Assembly: GCA_041305085.1 (NCBI GenBank)
Contig: JBFYMA010000019.1
Span: forward strand, 1 to 8,849
DNA: 8,849 nt
Source of the DNA: SURF-58 sp041305085
Lineage (GTDB): Archaea > Nanobdellota > Nanobdellia > Woesearchaeales > UBA9642
Direction: 5' to 3'
Each line of letters begins with the position of its first letter. Position 1 is the first letter of the stretch. Below, one piece after another: positions 1-3,903 of this stretch. The notes beneath the pieces are model-generated. The model was not told where the DNA came from and did no database searches. It was given only the letters and a program-made list of their open reading frames with translations. Position numbers and translations under genes: made by a program.

Positions 1-45
1 AAACAACCGACAAATTTTTCTATCCAATCGTTCTTCTTTTTTCAT
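1..45 (-). CDS. Possible start of a leftward gene, truncated by the window edge
   Basis: Reading leftward, an ATG at 45-43 opens a frame of 15 codons (MKKEERLDRKICRLF) that stays open to the window edge. The charged, lysine-rich start is typical of a real N-terminus, but 15 codons prove nothing. Upstream on this strand is a purine-rich stretch (GGAGGGTGGAGG, 68-57) that could hold a Shine-Dalgarno site, and a palindromic TATA box (133-140) lies at a distance compatible with transcription starting near 110. If the gene is real, its leader contains both hairpins at 46-94. No function can be assigned. The alternative is that this is only the 3' flank of an upstream rightward gene. Confidence 0.28.
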   Translation of the reverse strand, partial: MKKEERLDRKICRLF

Positions 46-66
46 GGTGGAGCTTCGACCTCCACC
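46..66. promoter_or_regulatory. Perfect 7-bp hairpin next to a possible leftward start codon
   Basis: GGTGGAG (46-52) pairs perfectly with CTCCACC (60-66) around a 7-nt loop. On the minus strand the stem puts a purine-rich GGTGGAGG tract, a plausible Shine-Dalgarno, against an anti-Shine-Dalgarno-like CTCCACC that directly abuts the candidate ATG at 45. On the plus strand it would simply be the first of two stems at the 3' end of an upstream transcript. Confidence 0.5.
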
Positions 67-68
67 CT

Positions 69-94
69 CCTCTGTAGCCCTATGGCTACAGGGG
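69..94 (+). terminator. Strong stem-loop followed by a T-rich tract
   Basis: Positions 69-79 pair with 84-94 (11 pairs including one G.U) around the loop CTAT, followed by a T-rich stretch (95-107). The third pair is G.U on the plus strand but would be C.A on the minus strand, which mildly favours function in a rightward RNA, as a terminator of a gene upstream of the window. The 5' arm CTCTGTAG (70-77) is also exactly complementary to CTACAGAG at 108-115, so a mutually exclusive second fold is possible. Confidence 0.45.
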
Positions 95-132
95 TTTATT
101 AGTTTTTCTACAGAGCCTTAACAACCATAAAA

Positions 133-140
133 TTTATAAA
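133..140. promoter_or_regulatory. Palindromic TATA box, TTTATAAA
   Basis: TTTATAAA is a good archaeal TATA box. Rightward, initiation about 25 nt downstream would fall near 162, just ahead of the ribosome site of the gene at 174. Because the box is its own reverse complement it could also serve a leftward transcript starting near 110. Confidence 0.6.
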
Positions 141-162
141 CTCATTATTAGTAATAATCACT

Positions 163-168
163 GGAGGG
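163..168 (+). promoter_or_regulatory. Shine-Dalgarno site GGAGGG for the gene at 174
   Basis: GGAGGG lies 5 nt before the ATG at 174 and matches the anti-Shine-Dalgarno of archaeal 16S rRNA. It supports the chosen start. Confidence 0.65.
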
Positions 169-173
169 TTAAC

Positions 174-1661
174 ATGAGAAAAATAGCATTGGTTTCATTG
201 TTTTTTCTGTTCGCACTGGTAGCTTTTGCATTGCCTGTAAAGGCAGAGTTTGACGTTTCCTATAATATTGTCGAGGATACAATATACCCTGATGAGATTG
301 CGGAATTCAGCGTAACCCTCACAAACTATGAAGATTTTGAGGAATCATTCACGGTATTCACAATTGATCCAAACTGGATTTTGGATGTCCAGCCTGCAGG
401 GGTTTCTGCAGACTCAGGCCAGTCAGCCTCGTTCACACTCAAAATACAGCCCAGACAAGGGCTTCCAACAGGACCTTACCTTGTCCCTGTAAGGTTTAAG
501 TCTCTGAATAAGCCAACAACAGAGGAGTTGGCATTCTTTGTCTACCTTAAATCATACACTCCTCTTGTAGGAGAGTATAAGACTTCTGTTGCTTTGGGTG
601 TAAGAGTGCCTGAGAAGCTTGACCCGCGTAACAAGCTTGCACTGGAGGTAGAGCTCAGGAACAGGAATGGACTTGATATAAAAGAGCTGAATGTCAGGGT
701 TACAAGTGATATTTTCAGCAAGGATTACACAACATCTCTTGGGCCACTGGAGGAAAAGTCTTCAGAAATACTTTTTGATGTTGACCTGCTTGAAAAGCCA
801 GGCATTTATCCTGTAACTGTAGAGATTTTCAGGAACAATGAGTCTGTAAGCAAGGTTGAGAAAAACATAGAGATTGTGGATTACTCAAAGATTGAAGAGG
901 AGTCCTATTTTGTCAGAGAGCTCTTCAAAAAAACAGAATACATAACTGTAAAGAACATAGGCAACGAGAAAAAAACAGCCACAATTGACAGGGAGAAAAA
1001 CTTTTTCGAAAGGATTTTCACAAAAACAGACCCTTCCAGGTCTCCGCAGAAAATAGATGGAAAAAATGTGTATTCATGGACAATAGTTGGGCTGGATCCA
1101 TTGGAAGAATACCAGGTTACAGTGGTTGAAAACTACAGGTTTTTGGCATCCATAATAATAATTATTATACTCATAGTTGTGGGCTACTATCTTTTTCGCT
1201 CGCCAATAATAACACTGAAACGGGCAAAACTTCTGGCTTCAAAAGAAGAGGATGCCTCATTCATAAAAATAAAGATATTTATGAGAAACAGGACAAAAAA
1301 ACCAGTCTACAACATAAAAGTCCTTGATAGGGTTCCAAAGATGGCAAATGTTGTTGAGGACTATGATGTTCTGGGAACCCTCCAGCCAACAAAGGTCGTC
1401 AGGAATCCAAGGCTTGGCTCGATAGTAAGGTGGGATATAGAAAAGCTGGACCCATATGAAGAAAGAATAATATCCTACAAGATAAAGAGCCATCTTAAAA
1501 TTGTTGGCTCCATAAAGCTTGCCCCATTAAAGGCAAGGTTTGACACAGGTCTTGGAAGGGAAAGGTCAACTTTTTCAAACAGCGTCAACATAGATACAGA
1601 AATAATAAGGCAGAGCAATGATCTGAGAGACGACTCAAAAAGGTTCAGAAGAAGAGCCTAG
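174..1661 (+). CDS. Exported, membrane-anchored protein with Ig-like domains on both sides of one transmembrane helix
   Basis: A 495-residue protein whose specific function I do not recognise. Residues 1-24 form a signal peptide: a basic start (MRKIA), a hydrophobic core, and an end at PVKA. Residues 25-320 are rich in beta-strand patterns and suggest two or three Ig-like or NPCBM-associated (NEW3-like) modules; phrases such as EFSVTLTN and ALEVELRNRNG are typical. A transmembrane helix lies at about 323-343, followed by basic residues (RSP..TLKRAKLLASK), so the C-terminal part should be cytoplasmic. That part (about 359-480) again looks like a beta-sandwich of DUF11 type (VLDRVP, then IVRWDIEKLDPYEERIISYKI). 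No cysteine occurs anywhere. Start choice rests on the Shine-Dalgarno GGAGGG and the signal peptide. It ends convergently against the next gene, sharing a CTAG. A cell-envelope or surface-assembly role is inference from architecture only. Confidence 0.85.
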   Translation: MRKIALVSLFFLFALVAFALPVKAEFDVSYNIVEDTIYPDEIAEFSVTLTNYEDFEESFTVFTIDPNWILDVQPAGVSADSGQSASFTLKIQPRQGLPTGPYLVPVRFKSLNKPTTEELAFFVYLKSYTPLVGEYKTSVALGVRVPEKLDPRNKLALEVELRNRNGLDIKELNVRVTSDIFSKDYTTSLGPLEEKSSEILFDVDLLEKPGIYPVTVEIFRNNESVSKVEKNIEIVDYSKIEEESYFVRELFKKTEYITVKNIGNEKKTATIDREKNFFERIFTKTDPSRSPQKIDGKNVYSWTIVGLDPLEEYQVTVVENYRFLASIIIIIILIVVGYYLFRSPIITLKRAKLLASKEEDASFIKIKIFMRNRTKKPVYNIKVLDRVPKMANVVEDYDVLGTLQPTKVVRNPRLGSIVRWDIEKLDPYEERIISYKIKSHLKIVGSIKLAPLKARFDTGLGRERSTFSNSVNIDTEIIRQSNDLRDDSKRFRRRA

Positions 1662-2761
1662 TTCCTGGAAGTGCTGCCATCTGAATTCTGATAGTGGCTG
1701 TTCAGCCCTTTGGAGCCGTAAGGCCTCTCCACAGGCTCCAGGTATTTATAGATTATTCCCAATGCAATGGGATCATTTTTTTTAATAAATCTCTTCTTTG
1801 TCCACTGGTTTGGATGGGCAGTGACATTGCCCTCATATCCTGGATCAATCCAGCCTGCATTCACAGAATTTGCATGTGAATACTCTGCGTTAAATCCTTG
1901 CAAAAAAGGGATTGTGTGCATGATTTTAACTCCGATATTATAAGACAATTTTAGCCTGGGGCTGAGTTGGGTAATCACACTCTCCACAGGGTTTGTCCAG
2001 ACACCTTTTTCTGTATCTTCTTTTTCATAGAGTTCGTCACCGTATTTTTTGTTTGTGTCAATAATTCCAAAATTCTTTTTAAACCTGTAAATATAATCCC
2101 CTGTGTTGAATACAAGATAACTGCCAAGCATTGAGAATTCATCCATGCAAATTTTTTTTGCAATTTTTGCAGATTCTTTAGGGTCTGTTACTGCATAACC
2201 GCAGTTTATGTCAGGCTTTGAAGGGTGGAAGAATAATTGGCCAAATTTTAAATGGCTGTAAATCTTTATAGGATTGGGATTCATATTCCACAGACTTACA
2301 AAAAATCCTTCTTCGTTCTTTTCAATTAGTTCATTGCAAATCTTTAAACCAAGCCTGCCCCTGCTGCTTCTCAGGTCAGCACTTAATACAAGCCCTTTTT
2401 GGGGAATTATTTCTTCTTTAATGAAAATTTCCGCAAAATTTTTGCTGCCAATAATAATTTCCTGGCCTTTTTTGCTCTCAAAAACTTTTGCATACTTGGT
2501 CGTAGGCTCAAATGAGAGTATTTTGGAAAAATTTTGCTTAGAAAATGCAGAAAGCTCCTGTATTCCTGCTTCCCAGGACTCTTCATCATAAACCCTCACT
2601 TTGCCTACACAAAAATCAAGGCTTCCAGGCTGAATCTGTTCATCAGAAAAGTCTGAATCAACTTTTATAATTCCTTCTTTAATAGCTTTTCTTATCCCTC
2701 TGTCAGACCATGCATACTTAAGAAAGTGCCCTGCAAGAGGAGAGATGTGGCTTAAGTCCAT
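1658..2761 (-). CDS. Two-domain dCTP deaminase/dUTPase-superfamily protein
   Basis: A 367-residue protein from the ATG at 2761 (an in-frame TTG at 2767 would add two residues). The length fits the bidomain dCTP deaminase family, which acts in pyrimidine deoxynucleotide metabolism (dCTP to dUTP). The N-terminal IQPGSLDFCVG (about 43-53) matches the family's I-x-P-x-SLD-x-x-x-G motif. A first beta-barrel carries DLRSSRGRLGL (129-139), the usual RSS-x-x-x-x-G site. A second carries AGWIDPGYEG (302-311). The tail has RPYGSKGLNSHYQ, a typical C-terminal closing segment. The residue where dCTP deaminases have the catalytic Glu (GW-x-G-x-x-x-LE) is His316 here, and I see no Glu at the matching place in domain 1, so deaminase activity is doubtful; a dUTPase-like or binding role is possible. 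The gene is convergent with its left neighbour and divergent from tRNA-Tyr. Confidence 0.8.
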   Translation of the reverse strand: MDLSHISPLAGHFLKYAWSDRGIRKAIKEGIIKVDSDFSDEQIQPGSLDFCVGKVRVYDEESWEAGIQELSAFSKQNFSKILSFEPTTKYAKVFESKKGQEIIIGSKNFAEIFIKEEIIPQKGLVLSADLRSSRGRLGLKICNELIEKNEEGFFVSLWNMNPNPIKIYSHLKFGQLFFHPSKPDINCGYAVTDPKESAKIAKKICMDEFSMLGSYLVFNTGDYIYRFKKNFGIIDTNKKYGDELYEKEDTEKGVWTNPVESVITQLSPRLKLSYNIGVKIMHTIPFLQGFNAEYSHANSVNAGWIDPGYEGNVTAHPNQWTKKRFIKKNDPIALGIIYKYLEPVERPYGSKGLNSHYQNSDGSTSRN

Positions 2762-2784
2762 AAACAACAGAACACTTTTCGCAA

Positions 2785-2794
2785 TTAAAAAATT
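2785..2794 (-). promoter_or_regulatory. Candidate TATA element for the deaminase-like gene
   Basis: On the minus strand AATTTTTTAA is centred about 28 nt before the ATG at 2761. With no clear Shine-Dalgarno before that ATG, the spacing would fit a leaderless or nearly leaderless mRNA. The match to TATA consensus is weak. Confidence 0.3.
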
Positions 2795-2816
2795 ACTCCC
2801 CAGCCAACCAGCAACA

Positions 2817-2824
2817 TTTATAAA
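2817..2824 (+). promoter_or_regulatory. TATA box for tRNA-Tyr
   Basis: TTTATAAA is centred about 28 nt before the first base of tRNA-Tyr (2849), so transcription should start within a few bases of the mature 5' end. Confidence 0.7.
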
Positions 2825-2884
2825 CCGACCGCTTTTTCCTTCTATAATCCCCGCTTAGCTCAACGGTAGAGCGTTCGGCTGTAG

Positions 2885-2934
2885 AAGCAGTTGGACAAAC
2901 CCTGATGGGTGTGGATGAAGAACTGCCAGTCGAA
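2885..2934 (+). other. tRNA-Tyr intron 1 (37/38, 50 nt)
   Basis: This is the canonical position, after base 37. The intron contains a perfect GCAGTT/AACTGC stem (2887-2892/2921-2926). The bulges would be AG|A and AA|A, but the central helix (CTGT with GTCG) is poor. A competing 8-bp pairing, TTCGGCTG (2874-2881) with CAGTCGAA (2927-2934), would displace the mature anticodon stem. Boundaries may be off by one or two bases. Confidence 0.7.
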
Positions 2935-2950
2935 ACCGAAAGGTTCCCGG

Positions 2951-3045
2951 AGAGCTCTTTACAAAAGACCTCGGAGAAAGTGGGCGACATAAACCCCTTC
3001 GGGCTTTAGTCCCCCTTTTCTAAAAGGCTTGTGGAGCTTGGGAAA
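2951..3045 (+). other. tRNA-Tyr intron 2 (53/54, 95 nt)
   Basis: It lies between the 5' T stem and the T loop. A good BHB core is visible: central helix TCCC (2945-2948) with GGGA (3040-3043), 5' bulge GG|A, 3' bulge AA|T, and inner helix GAGCTC (2952-2957) with GAGCTT (3034-3039). The outer helix is weak, so the motif is of the relaxed type. Inside is another hairpin, TAAA-C-CCC-TTC-GGG-C-TTTA (about 2989-3008). Confidence 0.75.
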
Positions 3046-3051
3046 TTCAAA

Positions 3052-3066
3052 AAGGCTCTTTGAGAG
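3052..3066 (+). other. tRNA-Tyr intron 3 (59/60, 15 nt)
   Basis: It interrupts the T loop after TTCAAA. The central helix is TTCA (3046-3049) with TGAG (3061-3064). The 5' bulge is AA|A and the 3' bulge AG|T. What remains is only a tiny inner hairpin. The outer helix is the T stem, which can form only once intron 2 has been removed, so splicing is probably ordered. Confidence 0.7.
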
Positions 3067-3080
3067 TCCGGGAGCGGGGA

Positions 3081-3093
3081 TTTTTTTTCTTTC
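3081..3093 (+). terminator. T-run after tRNA-Tyr
   Basis: Eight consecutive T followed by CTTTCC start immediately after the discriminator base. This is a typical archaeal T-tract terminator. Confidence 0.6.
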
Positions 3094-3113
3094 CTTGAAA
3101 AAACCGAAACGTA

Positions 3114-3121
3114 TTTAAATA
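3114..3121 (+). promoter_or_regulatory. TATA box with BRE-like upstream element in the tRNA spacer
   Basis: TTTAAATA is preceded by purine-rich CCGAAACG (3104-3111), resembling a BRE. Initiation would fall near 3143. It is about 170 nt before tRNA-Asp, too far for the usual short tRNA leader, so it either drives a separate small RNA or an unusually long leader. Confidence 0.45.
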
Positions 3122-3142
3122 GGTGGTTTTTCCTCAGCATAC

Positions 3143-3212
3143 ATACCTTGTCGTAGAGGTATATATCAATAATTAATGGGTATAATGTTCAAAATGGGGC
3201 GATTTTTTCTTT
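3143..3212 (+). ncRNA. Candidate small RNA in the tRNA-Tyr to tRNA-Asp spacer
   Basis: The 207-nt spacer between the tRNA genes has no convincing gene. A TATA box predicts a start near 3143, exactly where a 6-bp hairpin begins (ATACCT 3143-3148 with AGGTAT 3157-3162, 8-nt loop). A T6 tract at 3203-3208 could end the transcript after about 65-70 nt. I find no box C/D or H/ACA signature and only a 12-codon ORF. The rest of the spacer (3213-3287) holds only a weak TATA-like TTTAAAAA at 3210-3217. Evidence is positional only. Confidence 0.22.
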
Positions 3213-3287
3213 AAAAATGTATTACAAAGAAGAGAAAGAGTCACCCCTATGCAAAAGTCCCAAAAATCCACGTCGGCATACAACAAT

Positions 3288-3379
3288 GCCCTGGTAGTGT
3301 AGTGGCCTATCATGGAGCCCTGTCGAGCTCTAAAGGGCATTGAAAGGCTCCGACCCGGGTTCGACTCCCGGCCAGGGCG
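3288..3379 (+). tRNA. tRNA-Asp(GTC) with one intron
   Basis: Acceptor GCCCTGG (3288-3294) pairs with CCAGGGC (3372-3378); the discriminator is G3379, as expected for aspartate. The D arm GTGTAGTGGCCTATCAT closely resembles the archaeal tRNA-Asp I recall from methanogens. The anticodon stem is GAGCC/GGCTC with anticodon GTC (3322-3324). The T arm CCGGG-TTCGACT-CCCGG is uninterrupted. Exons 3288-3325 and 3345-3379 give a 73-nt tRNA. CCA is not encoded. Only 8 nt separate it from tRNA-Lys, so the two are very likely one transcript. No good TATA box lies at the usual 25-30 nt upstream. Confidence 0.93.
3326..3344 (+). other. tRNA-Asp intron (37/38, 19 nt)
   Basis: The inner helix is GCTC (3327-3330) with GGGC (3335-3338) around the loop TAAA. 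The bulges are CG|A and AA|A. The central helix CTGT/ATTG has a U.U mismatch and a G.U pair, so it is weak, but geometry and the spliced product support the call. Confidence 0.8.
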
Positions 3380-3407
3380 TTCCCTTTGGGCCGGTAGCTC
3401 AGCCTGG

Positions 3408-3426
3408 AAAGAAAATTTTTGGGCAA
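3408..3426 (+). other. tRNA-Lys intron 1 (D loop, 19 nt)
   Basis: A full BHB is visible. The D stem is the outer helix. The central helix is GCCT (3402-3405) with GGGC (3421-3424). The 5' bulge is GG|A and the 3' bulge AA|T. The inner helix is AAGA (3409-3412) with TTTT (3417-3420). Confidence 0.85.
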
Positions 3427-3444
3427 TAGAGCACCTGACTTTTA

Positions 3445-3460
3445 ACAATTGTTGAAAGCA
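3445..3460 (+). other. tRNA-Lys intron 2 (37/38, 16 nt)
   Basis: This is a near-minimal, near-ideal BHB. The central helix CTTT (3439-3442) pairs perfectly with AAAG (3455-3458). The bulges are TA|A and CA|A. The inner helix is CAA/TTG (3446-3448/3452-3454) with a 3-nt loop. Part of the anticodon is paired in the central helix. Confidence 0.88.
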
Positions 3461-3482
3461 ATCAGGTGGTCGCGAGTTCAAA

Positions 3483-3569
3483 GCATCTTTTACAAAAAGC
3501 TGCGCCAAAAGCAAGTGACTCCTAGTGCTTCGCACTGAGTCCCTGAAAACAGCGTAAAAGTTTGGAAAC
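3483..3569 (+). other. tRNA-Lys intron 3 (T loop 59/60, 87 nt)
   Basis: Exon TTC (3477-3479) pairs with GAA (3565-3567); the bulges are AA|G and AC|T. The intron then folds as a long arm: CTTTTAC (3487-3493) with GTAAAAG (3554-3560), GCTG (3499-3502) with CAGC (3550-3553), GACTC (3517-3521) with GAGTC (3537-3541), and AGTGC/GCACT around a TTC loop (3524-3536). I see no open reading frame of note and no clear guide-RNA box pair. Confidence 0.78.
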
Positions 3570-3592
3570 TCTCGTCCGGCCCGCTCATAATC

Positions 3593-3613
3593 AATATAGA
3601 GTTATAACGTGAT
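3593..3613 (+). promoter_or_regulatory. Candidate TATA box and Shine-Dalgarno before rpoH
   Basis: AATATA (3593-3598) is centred about 24 nt before the rpoH ATG. GTGAT (3609-3613), matching the 3' part of the archaeal GGAGGTGAT ribosome site, lies 5 nt before it. Either a very short-leader mRNA starts here, or rpoH is read from the tRNA transcript using this ribosome site. Confidence 0.4.
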
Positions 3614-3618
3614 CCAAC

Positions 3619-3903
3619 ATGCCTAAACGAAAAAAACGTGCCAAAAAAACATCAAAAGCAAAAGATTTCTCCTATGTTACCAATCACATATTTGTGCCAA
3701 AGCATTCAAAGATTTCTGAAAAAGAAAGAAAAGAGCTTTTGGAAATCTATCATATAGATGCTGAGCACCTTCCGAAAATATTCACCGATGACCCTGCAAT
3801 CCAGGACCTTGAAGTCAAGGCAGGGGATATTGTGAAGATTGTGAGAAAAAGCCCCACAGCAGGGGAAATCGCTTTTTACAGGAATGTAATAGAGGGAATA
3901 TAA
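3619..3903 (+). CDS. rpoH: RNA polymerase subunit H (Rpo5)
   Basis: A 94-residue archaeal RNA polymerase subunit H, equivalent to the C-terminal domain of eukaryotic RPB5, part of the lower jaw that contacts downstream DNA. The core (about residues 18-92) shows the family pattern: NHIFVPKHSKIS, then ELLEIYHIDAEHLPKI, DPAI, and the conserved GDIVKIVRKSPTAGE-x-x-x-YR near the end. A strongly basic extension (MPKRKKRAKKTSKAKD) precedes it, which may touch nucleic acid. The start is supported by GTGAT 5 nt upstream. It is the first gene of the polymerase operon; rpoB'' starts at the very next base after its stop. Two tRNA genes end 35 nt upstream. Confidence 0.96.
   Translation: MPKRKKRAKKTSKAKDFSYVTNHIFVPKHSKISEKERKELLEIYHIDAEHLPKIFTDDPAIQDLEVKAGDIVKIVRKSPTAGEIAFYRNVIEGI

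Larger units (their letters stand above)
2849..3080 (+). tRNA. tRNA-Tyr(GTA) with three introns
   Basis: Acceptor arms CCCCGCT (2849-2855) and AGCGGGG (3073-3079) pair fully; the discriminator is A3080. C1-G72 with A73 is the archaeal tyrosine identity. The D arm is GCTC/GAGC (2858-2861/2869-2872). The anticodon stem is TTCGG/CCGAA (2874-2878/2936-2940), with anticodon GTA at 2881-2883. The variable loop is AGGTT (2941-2945). The T stem is CCCGG/CCGGG (2946-2950/3068-3072). Exons are 2849-2884, 2935-2950, 3046-3051 (TTCAAA) and 3067-3080. Joined, they give a 72-nt tRNA with T loop TTCAAAT and every stem paired. Introns fill 160 of 232 nt, at positions 37/38, 53/54 and 59/60. CCA is not encoded and a T-run follows directly. 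Tyrosine identity is firm. Exact cuts are inferred from BHB folds; the anticodon-loop cuts are the least certain. Confidence 0.9.
3388..3583 (+). tRNA. tRNA-Lys(TTT) with three introns, one per loop
   Basis: Acceptor GGGCCGG (3388-3394) pairs with CCGGCCC (3576-3582); the discriminator is G3583. The exons match the archaeal tRNA-Lys consensus: TAGCTCAG, then GAGC, CCTGA-CTTTTAA-TCAGG, GCGAG-TTCAAAT-CTCGT. The anticodon TTT is at 3441-3443. Exons are 3388-3407, 3427-3444, 3461-3482 and 3570-3583, joining to 74 nt with all stems paired. Introns of 19, 16 and 87 nt interrupt the D loop (19/20), anticodon loop (37/38) and T loop (59/60). CCA is not encoded. The gene lies 8 nt after tRNA-Asp and 35 nt before rpoH. 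Identity is firm. The D-loop and anticodon introns have near-ideal BHB folds; the T-loop cut may shift by a base or two. Confidence 0.93.

Noticed and set aside
2885..2934. Box C/D guide RNA inside the tRNA-Tyr intron (CTGA and GATGA are present)
   Set aside because: The D-like CTGA precedes the C-like GATGA and neither is a full match in a usable arrangement.
2793..2990. 65-codon minus-strand frame
   Set aside because: It overlaps the tRNA-Tyr promoter and exons in antisense and has no ribosome site or family resemblance.
2849..3080. tRNA-Tyr as a permuted or trans-split tRNA
   Set aside because: All exons occur in normal order on one strand within 232 nt, and BHB introns account for every insertion, so permutation or splitting is unnecessary.
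3173..3535. 120-codon open frame on the minus strand
   Set aside because: It runs antisense through tRNA-Asp and tRNA-Lys, whose exons and introns explain the sequence; no recognisable domain.
3483..3569. Box C/D guide RNA inside the tRNA-Lys T-loop intron (one CTGA at 3543-3546)
   Set aside because: No acceptable C box upstream; a single four-base match is expected by chance.
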